NCBI GenBank assembly: GCA_003142495.1
Contig: PLMM01000159.1
Span: 1-17,236 of the forward strand
Length of the DNA stretch: 17,236 nt
Direction of reading: 5' to 3'
From: Gemmatimonadota bacterium
GTDB lineage: Bacteria; Gemmatimonadota; Gemmatimonadetes; Gemmatimonadales; Gemmatimonadaceae
In this document: piece by piece, positions 6,681 through 13,743 of the stretch
Numbering within the stretch: position 1 is the first letter of the stretch
Layout of the letters: each line of letters starts with the position of its first letter
Notes under the pieces: model-generated
Told to the model about the DNA's origin: nothing
Seen by the model: only the letters and a program-made list of their open reading frames with translations
Database searches by the model: none
Program-made: the position numbers and the translations under genes

Positions 6681-7904
6681 ATGACACGAATCGGGTTCGC
6701 CTACAATCAGAAGCCTGAAGTACCTGCTCTTCGTCTCGAGGACGGCGCCGAGGATGCGCGTCCCGACGAAGAGCCTCCCAGTAGCGCAAACTCCAATTGG
6801 GGGAGCGCTGCGGATTCCGCGTCTGCCCCGCTCGCTGGCGGAATAGCCGCCGCCGAAGTCGACGACGAGTTCGCGGAGTGGGACAGCGCCGAGACCATCA
6901 ATGCGGTCGCGAATGCGCTCAGCGCGCTCGGCGAAGTAGTTCGCCTCGAGGCGAACGCGGACTTCCCCGAGCGCCTGCGGGCGACTCAGCCGGACATCGT
7001 CTACAACATCGCGGAAGGAATGGGCGGCGTGAATCGCGAAGCCCACGTCCCCGCAATATGCGAATTCTTCGGCATCCCATATTCGGGATCCGATCCGTTC
7101 TCGCTCTCGCTATGCCTCGACAAGGCGCGCGCGAAAGAGTTTTTGGCGTACCACGGCGTACCGACGGCGCCCTTCGCGCTCATCCGGACCGCCGCCGAGA
7201 TCCCCGCGATGCTCGACCGCCTCACCACGCGCAAGACGAGGAGCGGCAGCACGCGCCTTCGCCTTCCGCTGTTCGTGAAGCCGGTGCACGAGGGCTCGTC
7301 CAAGGGAATCACGGAAGACAATTATTGCCGCACGGTGAGCGAGGCGCAGGAGCAAACTGCGTTTCTTCTCGAGCGGTACGCGCAGCCCGTGCTGGTGGAG
7401 GAGTATCTCCCCGGCCGTGAGTTCACCTGCGCGGTGATGGGTAACGGCGACGGCTCGCACGTATTGCCGATCGTCGGGATGAACTTCGATGCCCTGCCAC
7501 CAGGTGCGCTTCCGGTGTACGGCTTCGAAGCCAAGTGGCTCTGGGACGACCGGAGCCACCCGTTACAGATTTTTGAGTGCCCTGCGCGGATCGACGAGGT
7601 GCTGCGGAGCAGGATCGTAGAGGTCGTGCTCTCCGCCTACCAGGTTCTCGGCTGCCGTGATTGGTCGCGCATCGATGTGCGACTCGATGCTTCTGGCGTG
7701 CCGAACGTGGTGGAAGTGAATCCCCTTCCGGGAATCCTTCCCCGTCCCGAGGACAACTCGTGCTTTCCCAAAGCGGCGCGGGCAGCCGGATTGAGCTACG
7801 ATGAGCTCATCCAGCGCTCCCTGCGTTTCGCCGCGGAGCGACAGGGGATCACCCTGTCGGGAAAGGCTGCGCGTCGAGTGCGACGTGCAGCGGCGTCGGG
7901 CTGA
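6681..7904 (+). CDS. ATP-grasp ligase, D-Ala-D-Ala-ligase-like (first of pair)
   Basis: A 407-residue protein; ATG 6681 is chosen because AGGA lies 4 bases upstream and the conserved start (MTRIGFAYNQ) begins there, although the frame stays open to 6495. The ATP-grasp fold is clear: LFVKPVHEGSSKGI (197-210), VEEYLPGREFTCAV (239-252), and metal ligands Asp332 (SRIDVR), Glu345 and Asn347 in VEVNPLPG. These enzymes activate a carboxylate as acyl-phosphate and join it to an amine. It lacks the GGxSxEREVS start and the HGxxGEDG block of true Ddl; it has VYNIAEGMGG (107-116) instead, so a cell-wall Ddl role is unlikely. Residues about 13-60 are an acidic Ser/Ala/Pro-rich insertion. It lies 58 bases before the second ligase. 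Confidence 0.88.
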   Translation: MTRIGFAYNQKPEVPALRLEDGAEDARPDEEPPSSANSNWGSAADSASAPLAGGIAAAEVDDEFAEWDSAETINAVANALSALGEVVRLEANADFPERLRATQPDIVYNIAEGMGGVNREAHVPAICEFFGIPYSGSDPFSLSLCLDKARAKEFLAYHGVPTAPFALIRTAAEIPAMLDRLTTRKTRSGSTRLRLPLFVKPVHEGSSKGITEDNYCRTVSEAQEQTAFLLERYAQPVLVEEYLPGREFTCAVMGNGDGSHVLPIVGMNFDALPPGALPVYGFEAKWLWDDRSHPLQIFECPARIDEVLRSRIVEVVLSAYQVLGCRDWSRIDVRLDASGVPNVVEVNPLPGILPRPEDNSCFPKAARAAGLSYDELIQRSLRFAAERQGITLSGKAARRVRRAAASG

Positions 7905-7908
7905 TCGC

Positions 7909-7920
7909 GCGAAGCTTCGC
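7909..7920. repeat. 12-base perfect palindrome GCGAAGCTTCGC after the ligase stop
   Basis: GCGAAGCTTCGC starts 5 bases past the TGA of the first ligase and reads the same on both strands. It may be a symmetric protein site or, with no loop, a weak hairpin; no T-run follows, so it is not a classic terminator. Confidence 0.4.
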
Positions 7921-7962
7921 TCCGGATTTCGCGCGTCGCCCCACCACGAGGCGGGGATGTAA

Positions 7963-9024
7963 ATGAAAATTGCTCTTTTGTTCGACGGCGCATCAGCGCT
8001 CGGCAAGTCGCCCGATCTGGCCATCCTCGAGACCGTCGAGGCCGTCGAAGCGGTGCTCGCGGCCGAGGGAAACAAGGTCGTGCGCGTGCCGGTGAACACG
8101 GACGGCCGCTGGATCGAGCGCACGCGCCGCACCAAGTGTGACGTCGCCTTCAATCTCTGCGAGGGGATCGACGGCGTGGCCGAGCTCGAGCCCACCGTCA
8201 TTTCCGCGCTCGAGGTGCTCGGCATTCCGTTCACGGGCAGCTCGTCGTGGACCACCTCGCTCTGCCTGCGCAAGCACGTCGTCAACGCGATCCTCGATCG
8301 CTGCCGCCTCCCGATTCCGCGCTTCGCGATCGTGCGCCGCGGCGACCCGATTCCCGCCGTCGGCTTTCCGGCGATCTGCAAGCCGGCCGCCGAGGATGCA
8401 TCAGTGGGCGTCGAGCAGCGCTCGGTGGTGCGCACCGCACGCGCGTTGGCCGAGCGCGTGAACTCGATGCACGAGCGGTGGGGCGAGGTGATCGTCCAGC
8501 GCTACATCGACGGGCGCGAGGTGAACGTCGGCATCGTCGGCGACACGGTGCTGCCGGTGTCGGAGATTCAGTTCGACGCGATGCCCAAGGGAATGTGGCG
8601 CATCGTGTCGTACCGCTCGAAGTGGGCGTCGGGGAGCGATGAAGACTCGGGCGCGCAGCCGCAGTGCCCGGCGAATCTCTCCACGGAGCTCACCGAGGAG
8701 CTGCAGCGCATCGCGCTCCAGGCGTGGCAAGTCGTCGGCGGCGACGGCTACGGCCGCGTCGACTTCCGCATCGATCGCGCGGGGAAGCCGTGGATCCTCG
8801 AGGTGAACTCGAATCCCGACATCTCGCCGGACGCGGGGCTCGCGCGAATGGCCGGCGTCGAGGGGCTCGACTACGGCGCGCTCGTGCGCGCGATCTGCGA
8901 GCGCGGGCTGCACCGCGAGCGGCCGTCCACCTCCGACCAGTGGGCGCTCGCGCAGCGGCTCTCCGGCGTCATGGTCGAAGAGCAGGGCGCGGCGCTCGAG
9001 CTGTTCGCCGTCGGGCAGCGCTGA
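7963..9024 (+). CDS. ATP-grasp ligase, D-Ala-D-Ala-ligase-like (second of pair)
   Basis: A 353-residue ligase, clearly diverged from the first. It starts MKIALLFDG with GGGG 6 bases upstream. Visible parts are an N-terminal Rossmann-like domain ending in AFNLCEGIDG (62-71, equivalent to the first enzyme's YNIAEG), ICKPAAEDASVGV (138-150; ATP-contact Lys140), VQRYIDGREVNVGIVGD (178-194), and metal ligands Asp267 (GRVDFR), Glu280 and Asn282 in LEVNSNPDIS. The family forms amide or ester bonds through acyl-phosphate intermediates. The canonical Ddl N-terminal Glu/Ser motif is absent, so the substrate is open. A second in-frame TGA follows 12 bases after the first because CGCTGAGCG is duplicated (9019-9027, 9031-9039). 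Probably the same operon as its neighbours. Confidence 0.88.
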   Translation: MKIALLFDGASALGKSPDLAILETVEAVEAVLAAEGNKVVRVPVNTDGRWIERTRRTKCDVAFNLCEGIDGVAELEPTVISALEVLGIPFTGSSSWTTSLCLRKHVVNAILDRCRLPIPRFAIVRRGDPIPAVGFPAICKPAAEDASVGVEQRSVVRTARALAERVNSMHERWGEVIVQRYIDGREVNVGIVGDTVLPVSEIQFDAMPKGMWRIVSYRSKWASGSDEDSGAQPQCPANLSTELTEELQRIALQAWQVVGGDGYGRVDFRIDRAGKPWILEVNSNPDISPDAGLARMAGVEGLDYGALVRAICERGLHRERPSTSDQWALAQRLSGVMVEEQGAALELFAVGQR

Positions 9025-9038
9025 GCGGCACGCTGAGC

Positions 9039-9057
9039 GCCGGGCGAGCAGCCCGGC
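9039..9057 (+). promoter_or_regulatory. GC-rich stem-loop between ligase 2 and GNAT
   Basis: GCCGGGC (9039-9045) and GCCCGGC (9051-9057) form a perfect 7-base-pair stem with the loop GAGCA. It starts 15 bases after the ligase stop. No U-tract follows, so it is more likely a processing, attenuation or mRNA-stability element than an intrinsic terminator. If the GNAT gene starts upstream of 9075, this sequence would instead be coding. Confidence 0.4.
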
Positions 9058-9074
9058 TCGTTGGTCCGCTCGCG

Positions 9075-9548
9075 TTGCACCATCGCGAGCGCCTCGTCGA
9101 GATTCTCGAAGCGACGGGCGTTTTTGCACCCTCGGAGATCGACGTCGCGCTCGAGCTCTTCGACGAAGGGATGCGGAGCGCCGAGTCGTACGAGCTGATG
9201 GGCGTGTTCGACGAGCACGGGGCGCTGCAGGGCTACGCGTGCTGGGGCCCGACGCCGGGCACCGATGGTGGATACGACCTTTACTGGATCGCGGTGGATG
9301 CGCGCGCGCACGGCGGCGGCTACGGGAGCGCGATGATGCGCGCAGTGGAGGAGCTGCTGCGGGGACGCGGCGCTCGGCTGCTCGTGGCGGAGACGTCGTC
9401 GCGCGACGTGTACGCGCAGACGCGCGACTTCTACGAGCGCGGCGGATACGTGGAACGTGCGCGCGTTCGCGGGTTCTATGCTGTGGATGACGATCGCGTG
9501 ATTTTCTCGAAGCAGCTGGCGGTGCGCGCCGGCGAGGAGACGCCATGA
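9075..9548 (+). CDS. GNAT-family N-acetyltransferase
   Basis: GNAT fold enzyme that transfers an acetyl group from acetyl-CoA to an amine. From TTG 9075 it is 157 residues. The acetyl-CoA pyrophosphate loop is RAHGGGYGS (77-85), preceded by the strand DLYWIAVDA and followed by RLLVAETSSRDVYAQTRDFYERGGY, the usual beta5/alpha4 part. The start is uncertain: similarity to GNAT N-termini (RLVGPL, coded from about 9049) extends upstream of 9075. There, only CTG codons (9021, 9033) or a GTG at 8940 deep inside ligase 2 could serve. The stop overlaps the kamA start (ATGA), implying coupled translation. Acetylation of beta-lysine or of the ligase product is a reasonable guess. It is much shorter than AblB beta-lysine acetyltransferases, so I do not name it ablB. 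Confidence 0.82.
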   Translation: MHHRERLVEILEATGVFAPSEIDVALELFDEGMRSAESYELMGVFDEHGALQGYACWGPTPGTDGGYDLYWIAVDARAHGGGYGSAMMRAVEELLRGRGARLLVAETSSRDVYAQTRDFYERGGYVERARVRGFYAVDDDRVIFSKQLAVRAGEETP

Positions 9549-10615
9549 GTGAGTGGCAGAAGGTTCTGCGCGAAGGGAGCGTGGACACACTCGAGAAGCT
9601 GGCCGAGAAGTTCGGCCGCGACGTGATCGACGTCGAGGCGCTGCGGCCGGCGTTCGACGGCTTCCAGGTGCGGATCACTCCGGCGGCGCTCGAGCAGATC
9701 AAGGAAGTCGGCGATCCGATGTGGAACCAGTACGTGCCGACGATCCGCGAGCTCGAGATAGTGGATGGCGTCGTCGACTCGCTCGACGAAGATGGTGACT
9801 CGCCGGTTCCGAACATCACGCATCGCTATCCGGACCGTGTTCTGTTTCTCGTGAGCCCGGTATGCGCGTCGTACTGCCGCTTCTGCACGCGGCGCCGGAA
9901 GGTCGGCGACCCCGAGAAGATTCCGCTCAACCAGTACGACTCGGCCTTCGCCTACATCGCGGCGCATCCGGAGATTCGCGATGTGATTCTCTCCGGCGGC
10001 GACCCGATGATGCTCTCGGACCGGCGGATCGAGCACATCCTGCAGAAGCTGCGCGAGATCCCGCACGTCGAGATCATCCGCATCGGAAGCCGGATCACGT
10101 CACATTTGCCAGAGCGGATCACGCCCGAGTTCTGCGAGATGGTGCAGAAGTACCATCCTATCTACATGAACACGCACTTCAATCACCCGAGCGAGCTCAC
10201 GCCGGCTGCGGTCGCGTCGCTCGATCGGCTCTCGCGCGCGGGTGTGGTGCTCGGCTGTCAGACGGTGCTGCTCAAGGGCGTGAACGACGATCCGAAGGTG
10301 ATGATGAAGCTGATGCACGAGCTGCTGAAGGCGCGCGTGCGTCCGTACTACATCTACATGGCCGACCAGGTGGCGGGGGGCGAGCACTTCCGCACGATGG
10401 TCCAGACCGGGCTCGAGATCATCAATGCGCTTCGCGGATGGACGTCGGGGCTCGCGGTGCCGCACTTCGTCATCGACGCTCCGGGCGGCGGTGGCAAGGT
10501 GCCGCTCCTCCCCGAGTACGTCGAGTCGATCACCGATGACGAGGTGATCTTCCGCAACTATCAGGGGGAGCGATTCACCTACAAGCAGCCAAGGATCGCG
10601 ATAGCAGCTGAGTAG
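9545..10615 (+). CDS. kamA: Lysine 2,3-aminomutase (radical SAM, PLP)
   Basis: A 356-residue radical-SAM enzyme converting L-lysine to L-beta-lysine with a 4Fe-4S cluster, S-adenosylmethionine and PLP. The cluster cysteines are Cys107, Cys111 and Cys114 in CASYCRFC, and GGDP (151-154) is present. The clostridial residues Asp293, Asp330 and Lys337 (lysine side-chain contacts and PLP Schiff base, known from the family) align by motif and spacing with Asp274 (IYMADQ), Asp311 and Lys318 (DAPGGGGK). The 37- and 7-residue spacings are identical. This favours lysine over glutamate as substrate and KamA over the EF-P modifier EpmB, which lacks the PGGGGK block. The C-terminal zinc-binding tail of the clostridial enzyme is missing. 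Translation is probably coupled to the GNAT by ATGA. Confidence 0.93.
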   Translation: MSEWQKVLREGSVDTLEKLAEKFGRDVIDVEALRPAFDGFQVRITPAALEQIKEVGDPMWNQYVPTIRELEIVDGVVDSLDEDGDSPVPNITHRYPDRVLFLVSPVCASYCRFCTRRRKVGDPEKIPLNQYDSAFAYIAAHPEIRDVILSGGDPMMLSDRRIEHILQKLREIPHVEIIRIGSRITSHLPERITPEFCEMVQKYHPIYMNTHFNHPSELTPAAVASLDRLSRAGVVLGCQTVLLKGVNDDPKVMMKLMHELLKARVRPYYIYMADQVAGGEHFRTMVQTGLEIINALRGWTSGLAVPHFVIDAPGGGGKVPLLPEYVESITDDEVIFRNYQGERFTYKQPRIAIAAE

Positions 10616-10625
10616 CCGGCGCTCG

Positions 10626-11168
10626 CTAGTGCGCAGGTGCCTTCACGTTCGCGTAGTCGAAGTCCAGGGTTGCCAACAGAATGTCCTGATCGACGATTTC
10701 ACGAACGGGCAGGCCGCTCCTCGGCGATATCCAGATCTTCGTTCTCCGCCCTGACTCCATTTTGAAGTCGTAGCCTGTTGCCGTTTCACCGCGAATCGAG
10801 GCGGCGGGGAGCGGCCGACAGTCGCTGAAGCCGTTTAGCGGACCAGTGAAGCCGCCCATTGGATTGTTGGTTACGAGCGCATGCGCCCAGCGCCCGTCGC
10901 CGAGCTTCGTGTACATCGTCTTGTCGACCCAAATCTCCTCGTGGTGCTCCGTCGGGAAGGCACCGGGCGTTGCAGGCGTGACTGTGTAAGTGGCGTGAAA
11001 TGGCGTCTTCGACTGCAGTGTGGCCGCTTTCGTCGCTGCCGCGCAGCCTGCGGCGCCGGCGCGCGCCGAGTCTGGAGTGCCCAACGCGATGCCGACGACA
11101 ACGACCGCGAGCGCCACGAATTGGGTCGTCTTCGCGAACGGTGGCGAGTCAGAGCCTTTGATGCGCAT
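10626..11168 (-). CDS. Exported LolA-like small protein, unknown function
   Basis: The 180-residue protein starts at the ATG whose first base is 11168, set by a strong GAGGAG six bases upstream (11175-11180). The N-terminus has a Sec-type signal: Lys/Arg at the start, hydrophobic core FVALAVVVVGIALG and a likely cut after SARA. The mature part is beta-rich (HATYTVTP, EEIWVDKTMYTKLGDGRW, KIWISPRSGLPVREIVDQD, ending LDFDYANVKAP). This resembles the LolA/LolB-type open barrel found in many periplasmic proteins of unknown role; the fold call is inference. It converges on kamA with a 10-base gap and is the last of three minus-strand exported genes. Confidence 0.8.
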   Translation of the reverse strand: MRIKGSDSPPFAKTTQFVALAVVVVGIALGTPDSARAGAAGCAAATKAATLQSKTPFHATYTVTPATPGAFPTEHHEEIWVDKTMYTKLGDGRWAHALVTNNPMGGFTGPLNGFSDCRPLPAASIRGETATGYDFKMESGRRTKIWISPRSGLPVREIVDQDILLATLDFDYANVKAPAH

Positions 11169-11174
11169 GATGAT

Positions 11175-11180
11175 CTCCTC
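11175..11180 (-). promoter_or_regulatory. Strong Shine-Dalgarno GAGGAG for the LolA-like gene
   Basis: On the minus strand GAGGAG precedes ATG (first base 11168) by 6 bases. It is the best ribosome site in the window and rules against the longer frame that begins further upstream at 11219. Confidence 0.75.
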
Positions 11181-11243
11181 AGGGAAAGTGTGCGGATTGC
11201 GATCGCTGCTCCGCCGCACGGCCGAGCCGAATGGACTGCCCTG

Positions 11244-13097
11244 CTACTCGCATCCCGGATTGCACGCCTTCATCTCGATCGTGTACACGGCCAGATTCTG
11301 GTTCGCCGGACGCTCTCGCGTCGCCGTTTTCTCGATCAGCATGGTCTTCCCCTTCGTCTCCACATCGTAGTCGCCCTTCACGACCTGGTTGAGAATGAAG
11401 GCGGCCTTCACGTAGGGGAGCGTGAAATGCCCCATCAGCGGCAGCCCGAGCGTGCGCTGCGCGATGACGACGAAGAAGGTGTGCCCCTGCGTGTACGACT
11501 CGTTGAAGTCGGAGCGCGCATCGCCGAGCGCGATGGTCATCTTGCTGCCGTCGAGCGTGCCCGTGAGCGGGATGTAGAACGACGTAGGTGAGATGAGCGA
11601 GTTCACCATTCCGCCGGCGCCATTGTCCGTCGCGGCGGGTGCGACATCCTTGGTGAGATACTCACCCGGACCGAACATGTTGCTGCCGAACAGGCTGCTC
11701 GTGAAGACGTTCGACTTGTAGGTGAAGCGTGTCGCTCCGCCCTCGAGCTGGCCGCTCAACGCCACGGCCTTTCCCGTGGCGCCCTTCGGATACCGAAGCG
11801 TGATTTTTCCCTTGACCGCGGTGGAGTAGGTCCACCATTCGGTTGGCTTGCCGTCGCCATTCGCCTTGCTGTAGAAGTGCGCGAGCATCGTCGCCGTGAA
11901 GTCGCCTTCGAACTTCTCGCAATACTTCCCGAAGAGCTGCTCGTTCGCGTACGCGACCACCGCGCCAGCAAGACTCGTCGCCTTGTCGAGCATGTCGATC
12001 GGGCTCTTCGTGCCGTCGACGATCGTGGGCAACCACTTCTTCGACTCCTCGACTGCGAACTTGTAGCCGGGCGTGTGCCGCACCGGTTCCGGAATCCGCT
12101 CCACCATCTTCTCGGCGATCTCCTGTTCGGGTCCGAGCTCCAGCTCATTCTCGGCCAGCGATTCCGCAGGCTTGCCGGCGGCAGTGGGAAGATTTTTCAC
12201 GAGCCCCCCAATGGCGTCGGCACCGGGGCCAGCTTTCGCCGGGAGCTCCGACTTCGCCATGTTCGTCCCGAACGATGCCGCGAACTGCCACGGTTTCTTC
12301 GCGATGCCGATCATGTCCGGAACTGCCTTGAGCGCTTGCGTCGCATGATCGATGGCATCACACGTCTGCGAGCCCTTCTGGCTCTCCGCAATCTCCTGGT
12401 CGAGCTCGACCTTGCTCTTCTTCATCTGGTCGTCGAGCTGCGACAGATGATCGAACATGGGCTGCAGCGTTTGCTCGGCGTCCGGCTGCTGCGTGACCAT
12501 GTTCTTGAACGGCGCCAGCGCCGCGGCGAGGTGCGTGCTCTGATCCGCGATCGGCTTTTCTGCCTCGTCTAGCGCGTCGAGCTTCGTCTCCATGTCGGTC
12601 TTGGCGGGAGAATCCGGGACGCTCTCCACCTCCTTCTTCACGGCCGTCACGAGCTTGTCGACATCCTCGAGAAACGACTTGTTGTCCGCGACGTCCTCGT
12701 CGATATCGATCAGGTACGTTTGCACGGTGAACTGCGCGAGCGCAGCGCCCGACTTCGCGCCCGCCTGCGCGCTCACCTTGTAGACACCGGCAGCTCTCGT
12801 CGAGCCGAAGGTGATGGCGTAGTTGCCATCCTTGTCCTGTGGCGCGAGGAGCATGGAAGGACCGCCGGATGGAGGCGTCACCGTCACGTGCACCTGCACG
12901 CCGGGTTGTGGATAGGCCATCCCCGAGATCTTGACTGTGCCGTTCGTGGGTATCTCGGCAGCCGAGAGTACGAGTGTCACCGCGGGATCGCTCGCATTGA
13001 GCGCGGGAGCTTGGGCGGCGAGTGGTGCTGCACAGGCACATGCCACAACGAACGCCAGCGCTCCCGAAACCGATAACGCCTTCACTATTATGGACAC
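11244..13097 (-). CDS. Large exported protein with Ig-like N-terminus, unknown function
   Basis: 617 residues from the GTG whose first base is 13097. It has AGAGGA about 5 bases upstream and gives a compact signal peptide (SIIVKALSVSGALAFVV, cut near LAAQA). A GTG at 13142, overlapping the previous stop as GTGA, would add 15 acidic-rich residues and spoil the signal. About 38-126 is an Ig-like beta domain (TLVLSAAEIPTNGTVKISG; GVQVHVTVTPPSGG). A highly charged helical stretch follows, about 130-255 (DNKSFLEDVDKLVTAVKKEV; DDQMKKSKVELDQEI), and probably forms coiled coil. The C-terminal third is beta-rich (GKITLRYPKG; MTIALGDARSDF) and ends with CNPGCE. Periplasmic or surface location is likely; no catalytic motif seen, family not recognised. 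Confidence 0.8.
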   Translation of the reverse strand: MSIIVKALSVSGALAFVVACACAAPLAAQAPALNASDPAVTLVLSAAEIPTNGTVKISGMAYPQPGVQVHVTVTPPSGGPSMLLAPQDKDGNYAITFGSTRAAGVYKVSAQAGAKSGAALAQFTVQTYLIDIDEDVADNKSFLEDVDKLVTAVKKEVESVPDSPAKTDMETKLDALDEAEKPIADQSTHLAAALAPFKNMVTQQPDAEQTLQPMFDHLSQLDDQMKKSKVELDQEIAESQKGSQTCDAIDHATQALKAVPDMIGIAKKPWQFAASFGTNMAKSELPAKAGPGADAIGGLVKNLPTAAGKPAESLAENELELGPEQEIAEKMVERIPEPVRHTPGYKFAVEESKKWLPTIVDGTKSPIDMLDKATSLAGAVVAYANEQLFGKYCEKFEGDFTATMLAHFYSKANGDGKPTEWWTYSTAVKGKITLRYPKGATGKAVALSGQLEGGATRFTYKSNVFTSSLFGSNMFGPGEYLTKDVAPAATDNGAGGMVNSLISPTSFYIPLTGTLDGSKMTIALGDARSDFNESYTQGHTFFVVIAQRTLGLPLMGHFTLPYVKAAFILNQVVKGDYDVETKGKTMLIEKTATRERPANQNLAVYTIEMKACNPGCE

Positions 13098-13138
13098 TGA
13101 TTCCTCTTGCTCAATGTTTGTCGTGAATGCCCGCGCGC

Positions 13139-13654
13139 TCACGGAGCCGCCCGAAGCAGCTTCTTGCAGAGATTCCCAATGCGATCCTCGAGCACGTCGT
13201 CGGATGGATCGGTGAAGTCACCCTCCGTTCCCAGCACGGAGATGTCGCAGAGCACATCGTTGCGTTCGGCGATGACCTCATGCAGGTCGCGCTGCCACGC
13301 GGCGCGATCACCAACGTCATAGAGGGGCCTCGCCTCGAGCGGCATCGTGCCGGACACCCAGGCGCGCACCGTGGCCTTGCCGCGCGAGGGCCGCAGGGTG
13401 ATCTCGATTTGTGGGCGCGAGGCGGTGACGAAGGCGCAGCTTTCGGGGTCGCCGGAGATGAGCGCGATACCGGTGATTGGAGCGCGGAGAATGCCGACTA
13501 CGTCGCGCGCGCTTAGAAGTCCGCGCTCGCAAGGGCTCCCAGGCACATGGGTACGAGGGGCGCTGTCCCCGCTGAGGCAGCTGAGCACCACCCAGGCACA
13601 TGCGATCCCGGCCGTAGACGCCCAGCGATGAAGTTGCCGTGTGAGTGCTTGCAT
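13139..13654 (-). CDS. Small exported or lipid-anchored protein, unknown function
   Basis: 171 residues from the ATG with first base 13654; a GTG at 13699 is possible but has no better ribosome site. The N-terminus RQLHRWASTAGIACAWVVLSCLSG reads as an export signal. A Cys in VLSC may be lipidated, although the lipobox is atypical (Leu at -2). The mature part contains a repeated-looking segment with ESCAFVTASRPQIEITLRPS and a late Cys pair (VLCDIS, NLCKK). This is compatible with a small disulfide-stabilised domain, somewhat like DUF3558-type lipoproteins, though I cannot claim that family. It is first in the minus-strand trio, 41 bases before the large exported protein, and divergent from the BTAD regulator. 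Confidence 0.68.
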   Translation of the reverse strand: MQALTRQLHRWASTAGIACAWVVLSCLSGDSAPRTHVPGSPCERGLLSARDVVGILRAPITGIALISGDPESCAFVTASRPQIEITLRPSRGKATVRAWVSGTMPLEARPLYDVGDRAAWQRDLHEVIAERNDVLCDISVLGTEGDFTDPSDDVLEDRIGNLCKKLLRAAP

Positions 13655-13656
13655 GG

Positions 13657-13685
13657 GCGCACACGCTAGCGGCGACGTGTCGCGC
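13657..13685. promoter_or_regulatory. Interrupted inverted repeat in the divergent intergenic region
   Basis: GCGCACACG (13657-13665) and CGTGTCGCGC (13676-13685) are inverted copies apart from one extra base, around a 10-base centre. They lie in the 89-base gap between the small exported gene and the BTAD regulator, next to the exported gene's start. This is a candidate operator for the divergent pair; the regulator that binds is unknown. Confidence 0.3.
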
Positions 13686-13743
13686 GGCCGTTGCTCCACC
13701 GTTTATTGCTGAGCGACGGCACGAGACCTACGTTCCAACCCTG

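Noticed and set aside
7937..7956. Hairpin CCCC/GGGG hiding the ribosome site of ligase 2
   Set aside because: Only four base pairs around a ten-base loop; too weak to claim.
9075..9548. Naming the GNAT as AblB (beta-lysine N6-acetyltransferase)
   Set aside because: It is adjacent to kamA, but the protein is much shorter than AblB and lacks AblB-specific motifs I could recognise.
8401..9819. Long minus-strand open frame (472 codons) opposite ligase 2, GNAT and kamA
   Set aside because: Composition is Arg/Ser/Ala-rich as expected for the antisense of GC-rich genes, there is no recognisable domain, and three well-supported plus-strand genes occupy the same bases.
2106..10615. Lysine fermentation cluster (kamA with thiolase and hbd)
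   Set aside because: The genes are in separate transcription units and kamDE, kdd, kce and kal are not present in the window.
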